Below, in pieces: positions 17,276 to 25,072 of a stretch of DNA of 64,000 nt. The position numbers and the translations under genes are program-made. The DNA is from Bradyrhizobium nitroreducens (GTDB taxonomy: Bacteria > Pseudomonadota > Alphaproteobacteria > Rhizobiales > Xanthobacteraceae). Location of the stretch: positions 707,588 to 771,587 of the forward strand of contig NZ_LFJC01000003.1 in assembly GCF_002776695.1 (NCBI RefSeq). Direction: 5' to 3'. The notes beneath the pieces are model-generated. The model saw nothing but the letters and a program-made list of their open reading frames with translations, was not told the origin of the DNA and made no database searches. How positions within the stretch are numbered: the first letter of the stretch is position 1; every line of letters begins with the position of its first letter.

Positions 17276-17290
17276 TGGAACGTCGTTCCA
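17276..17290. promoter_or_regulatory. TetR-type operator O1
   Basis: Perfect palindrome TGGAAC-GTC-GTTCCA in the gap between the divergent TetR and monooxygenase genes, 19 bases from the TetR start. It has the same arms as O2, and the two centres are 27 bases apart. Confidence 0.85.
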
Positions 17291-17302
17291 ATCCATGTTA
17301 TA

Positions 17303-17317
17303 TGGAACACTGTTCCA
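17303..17317. promoter_or_regulatory. TetR-type operator O2
   Basis: Perfect palindrome TGGAAC-ACT-GTTCCA with arms identical to O1, 20 bases upstream of the monooxygenase ATG. Tandem operators between a TetR gene and its divergent target are the classical tetR/tetA layout. Confidence 0.85.
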
Positions 17318-17336
17318 ATCCTCTCGAGGGACCACC

Positions 17337-18455
17337 ATGACCGCCTCCGTTACTATTGTTGGTGCAGGCTTGGGCGGCCTGACCCTCGCCCGTGTACTCC
17401 ACGTCCACGGCATCGCTGCCACGATCTATGAAGCAGAGCCCTCCGAGAGCGCGCGCGCTCAAGGCGGCCAGCTCGATGTTCACGAACACGACGGTCAGCG
17501 CGCGCTCGCTGCGGCCGGCCTGACAGACCCGTTTCGCGCGATCGTTCACGAGGGCGGCGACGCGACGCGCGCGCTCGACCGAAACGGCAACGTGCTGCTC
17601 GACCAGCCCGGAGATGGCAGGCGTCCCGAGGTGCTTCGGGGCGAGCTGCGGCGCATCCTCATCGACTCCTTGCCTGCCGGGACGATCCAGTGGGGGCGGA
17701 AACTGGTCGGAGCCACGCCCTGTGGCGCCGGTCGTCACGAGCTGACCTTCACCGATGGTTCGGCTGCAGAGACCGAATTGCTTGTCGGCGCCGACGGCGC
17801 CTGGTCGAAAGTACGCCCGCTGTTGTCAGACGCGGAGCCTGCCTATGTCGGCGTGTCCTTCGTCGAGGCCTACCTGCACGACGCTGATCGGCGATTCCCC
17901 GCAACGGCTGTGGCGGTCGGAGCCGGCGGAATGTTCGCGCTCGAACCGGGCAAGGGGATCACCGCGCACCGGGAGCCGGCAGGCGCGCTTCACACCTACG
18001 TTCAACTGATGCGACCTGCGGCGTGGTTTGCAGAAATCGACTTCAACGACACAGCGATCGCGAAAGCCCGGATAGCAGCCGAATTCGACGGGTGGACATC
18101 GACTCTCACCACATTGATCACAGGTAGCGACACGGGGCTGGTCCTGCGAACGGTCAATGCGCTGCCAGTTGGTCACCGATGGAATCGCACGCCCGGCGCG
18201 ACGCTGCTCGGCGATGCCGCGCATCTGTCGCCGCCGGCCGGCGACGGCGCAAACCTGGCGATGCTCGACGGGGCCGAGCTTGGCGAGGCCATAGCCGCTC
18301 GGGCTGGAGACATCGAGGGCGCGCTGGCCGCCTATGAGGCGGTGATGTTCTCGCGCAGCGAGGCCGCTGCCGTGGACGCGCACCGGGTCCTGGACCTTTG
18401 CCTGGGTGAGCGTGCGCCCTTCAGCCTCGTCGACTTTCTCGGCGCCGCGCAATAG
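17337..18455 (+). CDS. TetX-like FAD-dependent monooxygenase
   Basis: A 372-residue class A flavin monooxygenase. It has the N-terminal FAD motif IVGAGLGGLTLARVL, a middle 'GADGAWSKVR' (DG motif) and C-terminal LLGDAAHLSPPAGDGANLAM, which binds FAD. Residues around 44-70 ('GGQLDVHEHDGQRALAAAGL') follow the pattern of the tetracycline-inactivating enzyme Tet(X). Many soil relatives have other substrates, so resistance cannot be claimed. It hydroxylates a polycyclic or aromatic substrate with NADPH and O2. It starts after GAGGG and two TetR operators and is divergent from the repressor. No signal peptide is seen, so it is cytoplasmic. Confidence 0.88.
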   Translation: MTASVTIVGAGLGGLTLARVLHVHGIAATIYEAEPSESARAQGGQLDVHEHDGQRALAAAGLTDPFRAIVHEGGDATRALDRNGNVLLDQPGDGRRPEVLRGELRRILIDSLPAGTIQWGRKLVGATPCGAGRHELTFTDGSAAETELLVGADGAWSKVRPLLSDAEPAYVGVSFVEAYLHDADRRFPATAVAVGAGGMFALEPGKGITAHREPAGALHTYVQLMRPAAWFAEIDFNDTAIAKARIAAEFDGWTSTLTTLITGSDTGLVLRTVNALPVGHRWNRTPGATLLGDAAHLSPPAGDGANLAMLDGAELGEAIAARAGDIEGALAAYEAVMFSRSEAAAVDAHRVLDLCLGERAPFSLVDFLGAAQ

Positions 18456-18620
18456 CCACGGTGCTTCGGGCAAGCGACGCTGGCGTTGCCGAACGTGTCT
18501 CCGATCGCGCAGCGAGCGCGTTCACCGCGTTCACCCGCCATGTCGGGCCAGGTGGCACCACGCCTCCGGCGGCATAAGAGTATTTTCAGATGGGATCATA
18601 TTGATTGTCAGTTGATTAGA

Positions 18621-18671
18621 CGGGGTGTCCGCCTGCTCATGGCCGTAGGTTCAAATCCTATCCCCGCGCCA
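18621..18671 (+). pseudogene. Decayed initiator tRNA-fMet copy
   Basis: CGGGGTG (acceptor 5' side) is followed, after loss of the D-arm and most of the anticodon stem, by 'GCTCAT', then an intact T-arm TAGGTTCAAATCCTA and acceptor 3' side TCCCCGCGCCA. The order of pieces and the shared 3' flank show that it derives from the tRNA-fMet gene at 16170-16246. It cannot fold as a tRNA. Confidence 0.75.
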
Positions 18672-18773
18672 AAATTCGGATTTGACCGGATCCGGGACGA
18701 AAATGGCCCGCGCGAGCGGGCCATTTTTGTTTTGGGACGGTCTCCGAGCGGACCAGCAGGAGCGCGGGCCGGC
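18646..18773 (+). repeat. 130-bp direct repeat, copy B
   Basis: Matches 16220-16349 from the tRNA T-arm through the terminator to 'AGCGCGGGCCGGC', with a handful of substitutions and small indels. It marks the right edge of the TetR/monooxygenase islet. Confidence 0.9.
18701..18731 (+). terminator. Duplicate tRNA terminator
   Basis: Perfect 11-base stem AAATGGCCCGC / GCGGGCCATTT around GCGA, then TTGTTTT. It is equivalent to 16274-16308. Confidence 0.8.
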
Positions 18774-18790
18774 CGCTGCCGTGGCGCAGC

Positions 18791-19336
18791 TTACCTGGCA
18801 GAGTGCTCCTGCCGAACCTCTGCCGAGGCATCCGCCTTCCGCGACTTGGTCGTGTAAGGGCAGACCATGGTCAGATTGAGCAGCGTCGGCGCCTGGTCTT
18901 CGCCGTTGCCGTATTCCCAGACCAGACGAATCTCGTGCTGGTCGGAATTGACGTCGTCCTGCTGATGCTGCGTGATGTCGGCCTTCATCGGAATCGGCGG
19001 CTCCGAGTTGAAGCATTTGCGGATGGAGGCATCCAGCAGCGCGCATTTGGTTGGCGGCACCACGACGCGCTCGTCATTCGAGAGCGGCGTGGTGTTGGGC
19101 TGCGCGGTGAGCTGAAGCCGGGCATGGCCGAGCGCCTTGAACCACACCTTGCCGCTGCCATTCGGCCACGTCTCGAGCGGCGACAGGATCGGCTGGTACT
19201 GGCCGTATTCCATCGTCTCGATGTCGATCTGCTTGGAGGCTTTGAGTCTCGCCACGCTCTTCTTCATGTTTTCGAGCGGGTAGTAGTTGGCGTTCATCAG
19301 GTTCTTGTAGTTTTGGTCGTCGTAAATTCCGCCCAT
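18791..19336 (-). CDS. Uncharacterised protein, paralogue of 20991-21482
   Basis: A 181-residue protein that I cannot assign. It has no signal peptide or membrane segment. It shares long stretches with the product of 20991-21482: 'LMNANYYPLENMKKSVARLK', 'GQY..IL.P...WP.GS.K.W', 'QPNT.PLS.DE', 'RKCFNSEPPIPMK', 'HEIRL.WEY' and 'PTLLNLTMVCP'. The strict conservation of the RKCFNSEPPIPMK block, with a Cys, and of the LNLTMVC ending suggests a folded domain, perhaps about 160 residues of mixed alpha/beta. The C-terminal extension (KSRKADASAEVRQ) is unique. The start is set at 19336 after GGGAG. It lies downstream of the MATE gene on the same strand, with its own ribosome site and a 179-base gap. 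Confidence 0.82.
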   Translation of the reverse strand: MGGIYDDQNYKNLMNANYYPLENMKKSVARLKASKQIDIETMEYGQYQPILSPLETWPNGSGKVWFKALGHARLQLTAQPNTTPLSNDERVVVPPTKCALLDASIRKCFNSEPPIPMKADITQHQQDDVNSDQHEIRLVWEYGNGEDQAPTLLNLTMVCPYTTKSRKADASAEVRQEHSAR

Positions 19337-19515
19337 CGATCGCTCCCGATCTTCGCCTGAGCACTGGCACGCGTGCCGGCGAGACATTCCAAAGCCGCGT
19401 GGCCCATGATGAACCACGCTTGTGCCCCAAAGCTTACAACTGCGAACGCTACCATTCGTGCAGATGCGGCGTCAACGAAAGCAACCTGAGAGCGTCGTGG
19501 TGTGACCTTGCGCTG

Positions 19516-20958
19516 CTATTTGTCCGCCGCATTCGCCAAGCTCAGCGAGCCCTTTGCGCCGGTCATGCGCGGCCCCCAGCGAGTCAACGCAACTGCTGCA
19601 CAAGAGAGAAGGCCGAGCAATATCATCGACGCGGCCGTCAGCATGAAGAAGCTCTCGGCTGTTGCCGCCTGCGATGTCAGATACCAGCCGCCAAGGATGA
19701 TGAAGAGCAGGCGCGCCGTTTGCGCCAGCACGGGACCGAGCACGTTGCCGGCACCCTGCGACGAGAAGTACATCGCCGAGGCGAGCCCGATGAAGGCATA
19801 GAACGGGGCGACGGTCCGGAGATATTGCCGGCTGGCGGCGTGCGCTTCGGCATTGTCGGTAAAGAGGCTAACCCACGGATCCGGGAAGAGCGCGACCGCG
19901 CTTGCGAGCCCTCCGACCACAACGAGCGCGACAAGGCCGGTCGTCCAGGCGACACGGCGGGCCCGCGGGATGCGCCCCGCGCCGACCGCTACCCCGATCA
20001 TCGGTACCGAGCCGATGCCTACGGAGAAGGCAATGGTCGCGAGCACGTATTCGAGCCGTGCCCCGATGCCATAGGCGGCGAGAACCGCGGTGCCGAACAC
20101 GGCCAGCATATGGGTGAAGATGAGGTTGGTCAGCGTATTTTGCAGCGGGGAGAGGCAGGCGACCATGCCGACCTTGAGGATGTCGACAAACAGGGGCCAC
20201 TGCATGCGAAACCCGCGCAGCCGGGGAGCGATGCGGCTCTGGCCCGAGAACAGATACCAGGCCATGATCGCGATATTGATCGAATAAGCGATCAAAGAAC
20301 CGGTAGCGACTCCCGGCATGCCGAACTGCGGCACGGGACCGAGGCCGAGACCGAGCGTCCCGCCGAGGATGGTCTGGCAAATCGCGGAGTTCACGATCAT
20401 CATCGACGGCAGTTTCATGTTGCCGGTGCCGCGCAGGATGCTGGCCAGAATATTGACCAGCCAGGTCAGCACCGCTCCGCCGAAATAGATCTCGCTGTAA
20501 GCGATTGCCTGCGCCAACACGTCGCCCCTGCCGCCGAGCAGCTGCAGTAATTGCCTGCCGCCCATCTGCATGCCCAGCATGAAGACGAGGCCAAAGAAGA
20601 CCGCGATCAGAAGCGCGTGTGTGGCAAGGCTCTCGGCGCGATCGCGGTCACCTGCGCCGAGCGCGCGCGCAATAGCTGAAGATACGCCCCCACCCATGGC
20701 AGCCCCCGAAACGCTCATGGTGAGCATCACGCAGGGAAACACCAGCGCCATCGCCGCCAGCGATTCGACGCCCAGTTGTCCGATGTAGGATGTCTCCGCG
20801 ATCGCGACCAGCGTCCCGGCCGAGAATGCGATGGCATTCGGCCAGGCCAGTGAGAGCAGCGTGTGCAGGACCGGTCCGTCGAGCAGCTTGTTCGCAGCTG
20901 CCTGCGCGGTCGGCGGCAACGGACTGTCTTCTTTCGCTTGGCGGGCGGGCGTCTCCAT
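19516..20958 (-). CDS. MATE-family multidrug/toxin exporter
   Basis: A 480-residue membrane protein with about twelve hydrophobic helices in two homologous halves. Each half begins with a MATE-type helix ('LLSLAWPNAIAFSAGTLVAI' and 'PLFVDILKVGMVACLSPLQN'). It couples Na+ or H+ entry to export of organic cations or other small molecules across the inner membrane. The frame is open upstream through the neighbouring gene, but only the part from the ATG at 20958 has family character; the first 30 residues are polar and cytoplasmic. The ribosome site is weak, so the start is not certain. Uncharacterised paralogous genes lie on both sides and may be functionally linked. Confidence 0.9.
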   Translation of the reverse strand: METPARQAKEDSPLPPTAQAAANKLLDGPVLHTLLSLAWPNAIAFSAGTLVAIAETSYIGQLGVESLAAMALVFPCVMLTMSVSGAAMGGGVSSAIARALGAGDRDRAESLATHALLIAVFFGLVFMLGMQMGGRQLLQLLGGRGDVLAQAIAYSEIYFGGAVLTWLVNILASILRGTGNMKLPSMMIVNSAICQTILGGTLGLGLGPVPQFGMPGVATGSLIAYSINIAIMAWYLFSGQSRIAPRLRGFRMQWPLFVDILKVGMVACLSPLQNTLTNLIFTHMLAVFGTAVLAAYGIGARLEYVLATIAFSVGIGSVPMIGVAVGAGRIPRARRVAWTTGLVALVVVGGLASAVALFPDPWVSLFTDNAEAHAASRQYLRTVAPFYAFIGLASAMYFSSQGAGNVLGPVLAQTARLLFIILGGWYLTSQAATAESFFMLTAASMILLGLLSCAAVALTRWGPRMTGAKGSLSLANAADK

Positions 20959-20990
20959 CGGAGCATCCGCCCCTGGGGCTCGGATCGTGT

Positions 20991-21482
20991 TCAGGATCTG
21001 TGCGGACAGACCATCGTCAGATTGAGCAGTGTCGGCGTGTCCGAGCCCTTCTTGTACTCCCACTCGAGCCGGATCTCGTGCCGGTGAGCGTAGGCGTCGC
21101 TGGCTGCGTGGGTGATGATCTTCGTCTTCATCGGGATCGGCGGCTCGGAGTTGAAGCACTTCCGGACGCAGGCATCGAGCAGGTCGCATCGCGTCAGCGG
21201 GATGACGCCCGGCTCGTCCCTGGAAAGGGGGACGGTGTTCGGCTGGGTGCTGAGATCGACGCGCGCCCGGCCCTTTTCCTTGTGCCAGTACTTGGCGCTT
21301 CCCTGTGGCCATTTCGAGGGTGGGGTCAGGATCAGGTGGTACTGGCCGTATTCCAGGGTCGGCAGATCGATGTCGTCCGACGCCTTGAGCTTGGCGACGC
21401 TCTTCTTCATGTTCGCCAGGGGATAGTAATTGGCGTTCATCAAGTCTCGAAATGCCTTGCCGCTATATGCCAGTCCGCTCAT
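20991..21482 (-). CDS. Uncharacterised protein, paralogue of 18791-19336
   Basis: A 163-residue protein without recognised domain, signal peptide or membrane segment. It aligns over nearly its whole length with the product of 18791-19336, sharing about half of the positions by eye. Invariant blocks include 'NANYYPL.NMKKSVA.LKAS', 'RKCFNSEPPIPMK' and 'PTLLNLTMVCP'. It ends directly after that last block, so this is probably the minimal domain. It precedes the MATE gene by 32 bases on the same strand and is probably co-transcribed with it. GGGGA precedes the ATG. A role with the exporter, such as substrate binding or detection of a toxic compound, is only a guess. Confidence 0.85.
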   Translation of the reverse strand: MSGLAYSGKAFRDLMNANYYPLANMKKSVAKLKASDDIDLPTLEYGQYHLILTPPSKWPQGSAKYWHKEKGRARVDLSTQPNTVPLSRDEPGVIPLTRCDLLDACVRKCFNSEPPIPMKTKIITHAASDAYAHRHEIRLEWEYKKGSDTPTLLNLTMVCPHRS

Positions 21483-21704
21483 CGTCTTTTCCCCAATCGA
21501 AATTGCTGGGCTCGTGGCCCAGGTATCAAAGCTTATCCGCCGCCTAGTGCCTGCTCTTAGACGCTACCATCCAAGAAAGCGTCGCGTCCAGAGAGCTACC
21601 CCAATAAGTTGTGTTCTGTGCGAGACTGATTGCCATGGATATCCCGATCGGTAATCTTACGCTTAATTGAGCGCGCCATCTCCGCGCCCGGTGAGAACGC
21701 AGGA

Positions 21705-24700
21705 ATGAATTGCCAGGCGTGCCAGTCGATGATTGACCCAGGCGATAGCTGGTGCCGCAAATGCGGGGCAGCAGTCGGGCATCGCCTTGATCCCGACAAT
21801 GAGCGGAGGTTTGTGACGATCCTCCGCGCCGATGTCATCGATTCGACCGGTCTCGTTGCCGAGTTGGGACCGGAAGAGGCGGTCTTGCGCCTGGAGCCGG
21901 CCTTGGCGGCGATGAGGGGCGCGGTACGGCAGTTCGGCGGCATCGTCAGCAAAGAGCTTGGCGACGGGCTTGCCGCGGTGTTCGGTGCCCCTATCGCGGA
22001 CGATAACCATGCGCCGCTGGCTTGCCATGCCGCCATCGAACTCGTCCGGCGCGTCGCGAGCCTGGGCGATCCCGGACTTCAGGTGCGTGTTGGCCTGCAT
22101 TCCGGCCACGTCGTCGCCTACATGGTCGCAAGCGAGTTCTCCAAGGTTTACGAGATTGGTGGTGCTGCGCAGCACTTGGCCGCGCGGCTGGAGTCGGCTG
22201 CCGAGGCGAATCAGATCTACGTGTCCGAAGCCTGCCAGAGCCTTGCGGATGGGCACGTCCGTTTTGAGTTTTTAGGGTCCAAGACGCTGCGCGGCTTCAA
22301 TGAGCCCCTGCCGGTCTACAGGATTATGGGCGCGAGTGACCTGTCGAGCTGGCGGGTCCGACGGGCGCGGAGCATCTCCCGGTTCGTCGACCGCACCACG
22401 GAGCGCGCCCTGCTGGCGCGTGCGGCCGAAGAAACGAGCGAGCTCCGCCAGACGGTTCTGCTGTTGGGCGATGCTGGAATCGGAAAGTCCCGGCTCGCGC
22501 ATGAGTTCGCGCAGGGGCTGCGGGCCGAGGGCTGGAGCCTTGTCGCCGCCGAGTGCAGCCCAAACCTTCAGGGAGCGCCGTTCAGCACGCTCAAGCGCGT
22601 GTTGCTTCCGATCCTGGAGGCGGCCGCAAAGGATCCCGATGATCCCGCCGATCCTCGTAAGGACCTGCCCGCGATTCAGCGGTGCGCGCTCGATGCGGTG
22701 CTCGATTTGCCCATATCCGATCCGCAGTGGAACGACCTGGAGCCTGATGCTCGAAGACGCGCGATTTCCGATGCGAGCTGCGCAATCATCGAAGGTATGG
22801 CCCATCGCCAGCGCACGGTGCTTTTGATCGAGGACTTGCACTGGATCGATCGAGCGAGCGACACGGTCGTGGCCATGATCGCTTCGTTACGAGCGCGAGG
22901 TCTTTTGGTGCTTCTCACCACGCGGCCGGATGGCATGCCGGTTTGGATCGCCAGTTGTCACGCGGAAGTCGTCGCGATGCGGCCTCTCGACGATGATTCT
23001 GGATTGGCAATGCTGGCGGACATGCTCGGTCCTTCCGAGACGAATGCCGACCTCAAGCATCGGATCATTTCTCATACGTCCAATGTCCCCCTTTTCATCG
23101 AAGAGGTTTGCCGTGGGCTGAAGGATAGTGGGACGCTTCGCGGTCAGTGGGGTGATCTTGCTCTCGTGCGCCCCATTGATGAACTCGGTATCCCCGCCAG
23201 CATCCAAGGCGTGATCGCGGCACGGCTTGATCGCGTGTCGAAGCAGGAGCGTTTCATTCTCCAGATCGCCGCAACGCTAGGTCAGCGATCGAGCGAAGCG
23301 ATGCTGCGGAAGGTCGTCGGGCTGCCTGAAGAGGCGTTGCAGAATTGCCTTTCTACTCTCGATCGCGCCGAACTGCTGGTCAGGATTGATAGCGAGGTGG
23401 AGGACGCTCTCGAGTTTCGGCATGAGATGGTTCGCCAGGTGACCTACGACTCGATGGTCGAAAAGGTGCGCGAGAATTTACATGCTCGCGTCGTGGCCGC
23501 ATTCGAGAACGACGAAGCATGGCGCGATGCTCCCGAGAGGCTCTGCTATCACGCGACACGAGCGAAGAATTGGCAGAAGGCGTCTAGCTATGGGAGAGCC
23601 GCGGCACGAAAATGTCTGGTGCGCTCGGCTTATGCGGATGCCGCCGACTACTTTGAAATCGCGATGAACTCGCTCGACAAAACTCCAATAACTCGGTCGC
23701 GCGAGGCGGACGCGGTTGATCTCCGGATGGAGGCGCGGATGGCCTTCATGTGGTCTGGTTCAGTTGCTCGGGCGTTGGAACTCGGAAATGAAGCTGAGGA
23801 ACGGGCCGACGCAATCAATGACGTCGAGCGTAAAGTCGCGGCCATGACGGTGAGAGCGAGTGCGCAGAATTTCTACGGAACGCCGAGCGAGGCCGTCGCT
23901 ATCGGCGAGGCCGTCGTGCGCCTGGCGGCGGACTGGGGCAATCAAGGCTGGAGCAATCTGGCGCAATATGGTCTCGGGCAGGCATACTTTGTCGCCGGCC
24001 GTTATCATAGCGCCGAAAAACTGTTGGCTGCGGTCCGCGCCCGGTTGCTCGACCCGGAAGCCCATGCGCCCATCGGAACGACTCCGCAATACCTCCTCCT
24101 CCTCTGCTGCATGATGAACAGCATCACCCACACCGTCATGGGCGAGTTCGCCGCCGCCGGGCAGCTCCAGCAACAGGCCGAGGCGATCGCCGAGGAGACG
24201 GGCCGGCCCTATGATCGCGTCGCCGCCGCCTATAGCGGCGGCTGGCTGAAGCTCGGTCAGAACGATCCCACAGCTGCCGCCGCCATTCTCGAGGACGGCT
24301 TCGTGCTGGCGCAGAAGCACGGCATCCGCCTGTTCGTGCCGGTGCTCGCCTGCCATCTCGGCATGGCTTACCTGGAGCAGGGGCTGTTCGACCGGGCGCG
24401 CGGCATGTTGACCGAGGCGCGCGAGGAGGCGAGGGCGGTCGGCTATACCTCGGCCGTGCTGCGCAGCTCGATCTACCTCGCGCTCGCGACCTGGCGCCTC
24501 GGCGATGGTCAGGCGGCGCAGAACATGCTGCGCGAGGCACGCAACACCGCGCGCCAGCAGGGGTTTTCCGGCCTCGAGGCCGAGGCCCTGGTCGGCGAAG
24601 CCGTCGTGACGCCTGCCGCCTCCGAGGCGAACAAGGCCGCCGTCCTGGCGTCCCTGCGCGCGGCGATCGCGATCGCCTCCGAAAGCGGCGCCAAGCCGCT

Positions 24701-24761
24701 CCAGCAGAAGGCCGAAGCGATGCTGGCCGGGATGCTCGCCCGGGACGACCGGCCCGCCTGA
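21705..24761 (+). CDS. Zinc-ribbon / class III cyclase-like / AAA ATPase / TPR signalling protein
   Basis: A 1018-residue multidomain protein. Order: zinc ribbon (Cys3, Cys6, Cys17, Cys20); class III nucleotidyl-cyclase domain (about 33-208) with both metal Asp (Asp43, Asp87) and the substrate Lys83 in 'SKELGDGL'; AAA/STAND ATPase (Walker A GDAGIGKS at 255-262, later 'VLLIEDLHWIDRA' as Walker B); and a long C-terminal TPR-like helical region (about 620-1000). In the cyclase the usual GDTVNxAAR segment reads GAAQHLAAR: the base-specifying Asp is Ala and the transition-state Asn is His, while Arg161 stays. His occurs at that place in other rhizobial cyclases, so activity is uncertain. A TTG 75 bases upstream also opens the frame. 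It stands alone. Confidence 0.88.
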   Translation: MNCQACQSMIDPGDSWCRKCGAAVGHRLDPDNERRFVTILRADVIDSTGLVAELGPEEAVLRLEPALAAMRGAVRQFGGIVSKELGDGLAAVFGAPIADDNHAPLACHAAIELVRRVASLGDPGLQVRVGLHSGHVVAYMVASEFSKVYEIGGAAQHLAARLESAAEANQIYVSEACQSLADGHVRFEFLGSKTLRGFNEPLPVYRIMGASDLSSWRVRRARSISRFVDRTTERALLARAAEETSELRQTVLLLGDAGIGKSRLAHEFAQGLRAEGWSLVAAECSPNLQGAPFSTLKRVLLPILEAAAKDPDDPADPRKDLPAIQRCALDAVLDLPISDPQWNDLEPDARRRAISDASCAIIEGMAHRQRTVLLIEDLHWIDRASDTVVAMIASLRARGLLVLLTTRPDGMPVWIASCHAEVVAMRPLDDDSGLAMLADMLGPSETNADLKHRIISHTSNVPLFIEEVCRGLKDSGTLRGQWGDLALVRPIDELGIPASIQGVIAARLDRVSKQERFILQIAATLGQRSSEAMLRKVVGLPEEALQNCLSTLDRAELLVRIDSEVEDALEFRHEMVRQVTYDSMVEKVRENLHARVVAAFENDEAWRDAPERLCYHATRAKNWQKASSYGRAAARKCLVRSAYADAADYFEIAMNSLDKTPITRSREADAVDLRMEARMAFMWSGSVARALELGNEAEERADAINDVERKVAAMTVRASAQNFYGTPSEAVAIGEAVVRLAADWGNQGWSNLAQYGLGQAYFVAGRYHSAEKLLAAVRARLLDPEAHAPIGTTPQYLLLLCCMMNSITHTVMGEFAAAGQLQQQAEAIAEETGRPYDRVAAAYSGGWLKLGQNDPTAAAAILEDGFVLAQKHGIRLFVPVLACHLGMAYLEQGLFDRARGMLTEAREEARAVGYTSAVLRSSIYLALATWRLGDGQAAQNMLREARNTARQQGFSGLEAEALVGEAVVTPAASEANKAAVLASLRAAIAIASESGAKPLQQKAEAMLAGMLARDDRPA

Positions 24762-25072
24762 CCGTTGCTCGTCGTTGCCCGTGCGATCATACCGTTGCGC
24801 CGATTTTCCTGCCCGACGGGTCATTTGAGTTTCGTAGTCAAAGCAAGCGCTTAGGCGGCCCTCGCTACTGTGCATGGGGTTGTTTTCGAGTTTTTGAATC
24901 GGCGCTGCTCGAGGTCGGAGCGCAGAATCGCCCAGCGGTGCCCCGTTCGCCAATGACAAGTCCCTTGCATGAAGGCCAAGCTCGGCTACCGTTGACACCA
25001 GCCCCGGGGACCGGATGACTTTTTGATCGAGATGTTTGCCATGGCGCGGCGCCCGGCTGGAGAGGCGGGGCC
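24762..25072. other. Gene-free 311-base stretch before opgC
   Basis: Promoter space of opgC. No gene, terminator or clear operator seen; the part near 24870-24900 is locally T-rich. Confidence 0.4.

Larger units (their letters stand above)
18456..18790. other. Gene-free 335-base stretch with tRNA remnant
   Basis: Holds the decayed tRNA-fMet (18621-18671), repeat copy B and a second copy of the tRNA terminator. The first 165 bases show nothing recognisable. Confidence 0.6.

Noticed and set aside
17337-18455. Naming the flavin monooxygenase tetX
   Set aside because: Similarity by motif is real, but many soil relatives do not attack tetracycline, so a resistance gene name is not justified.
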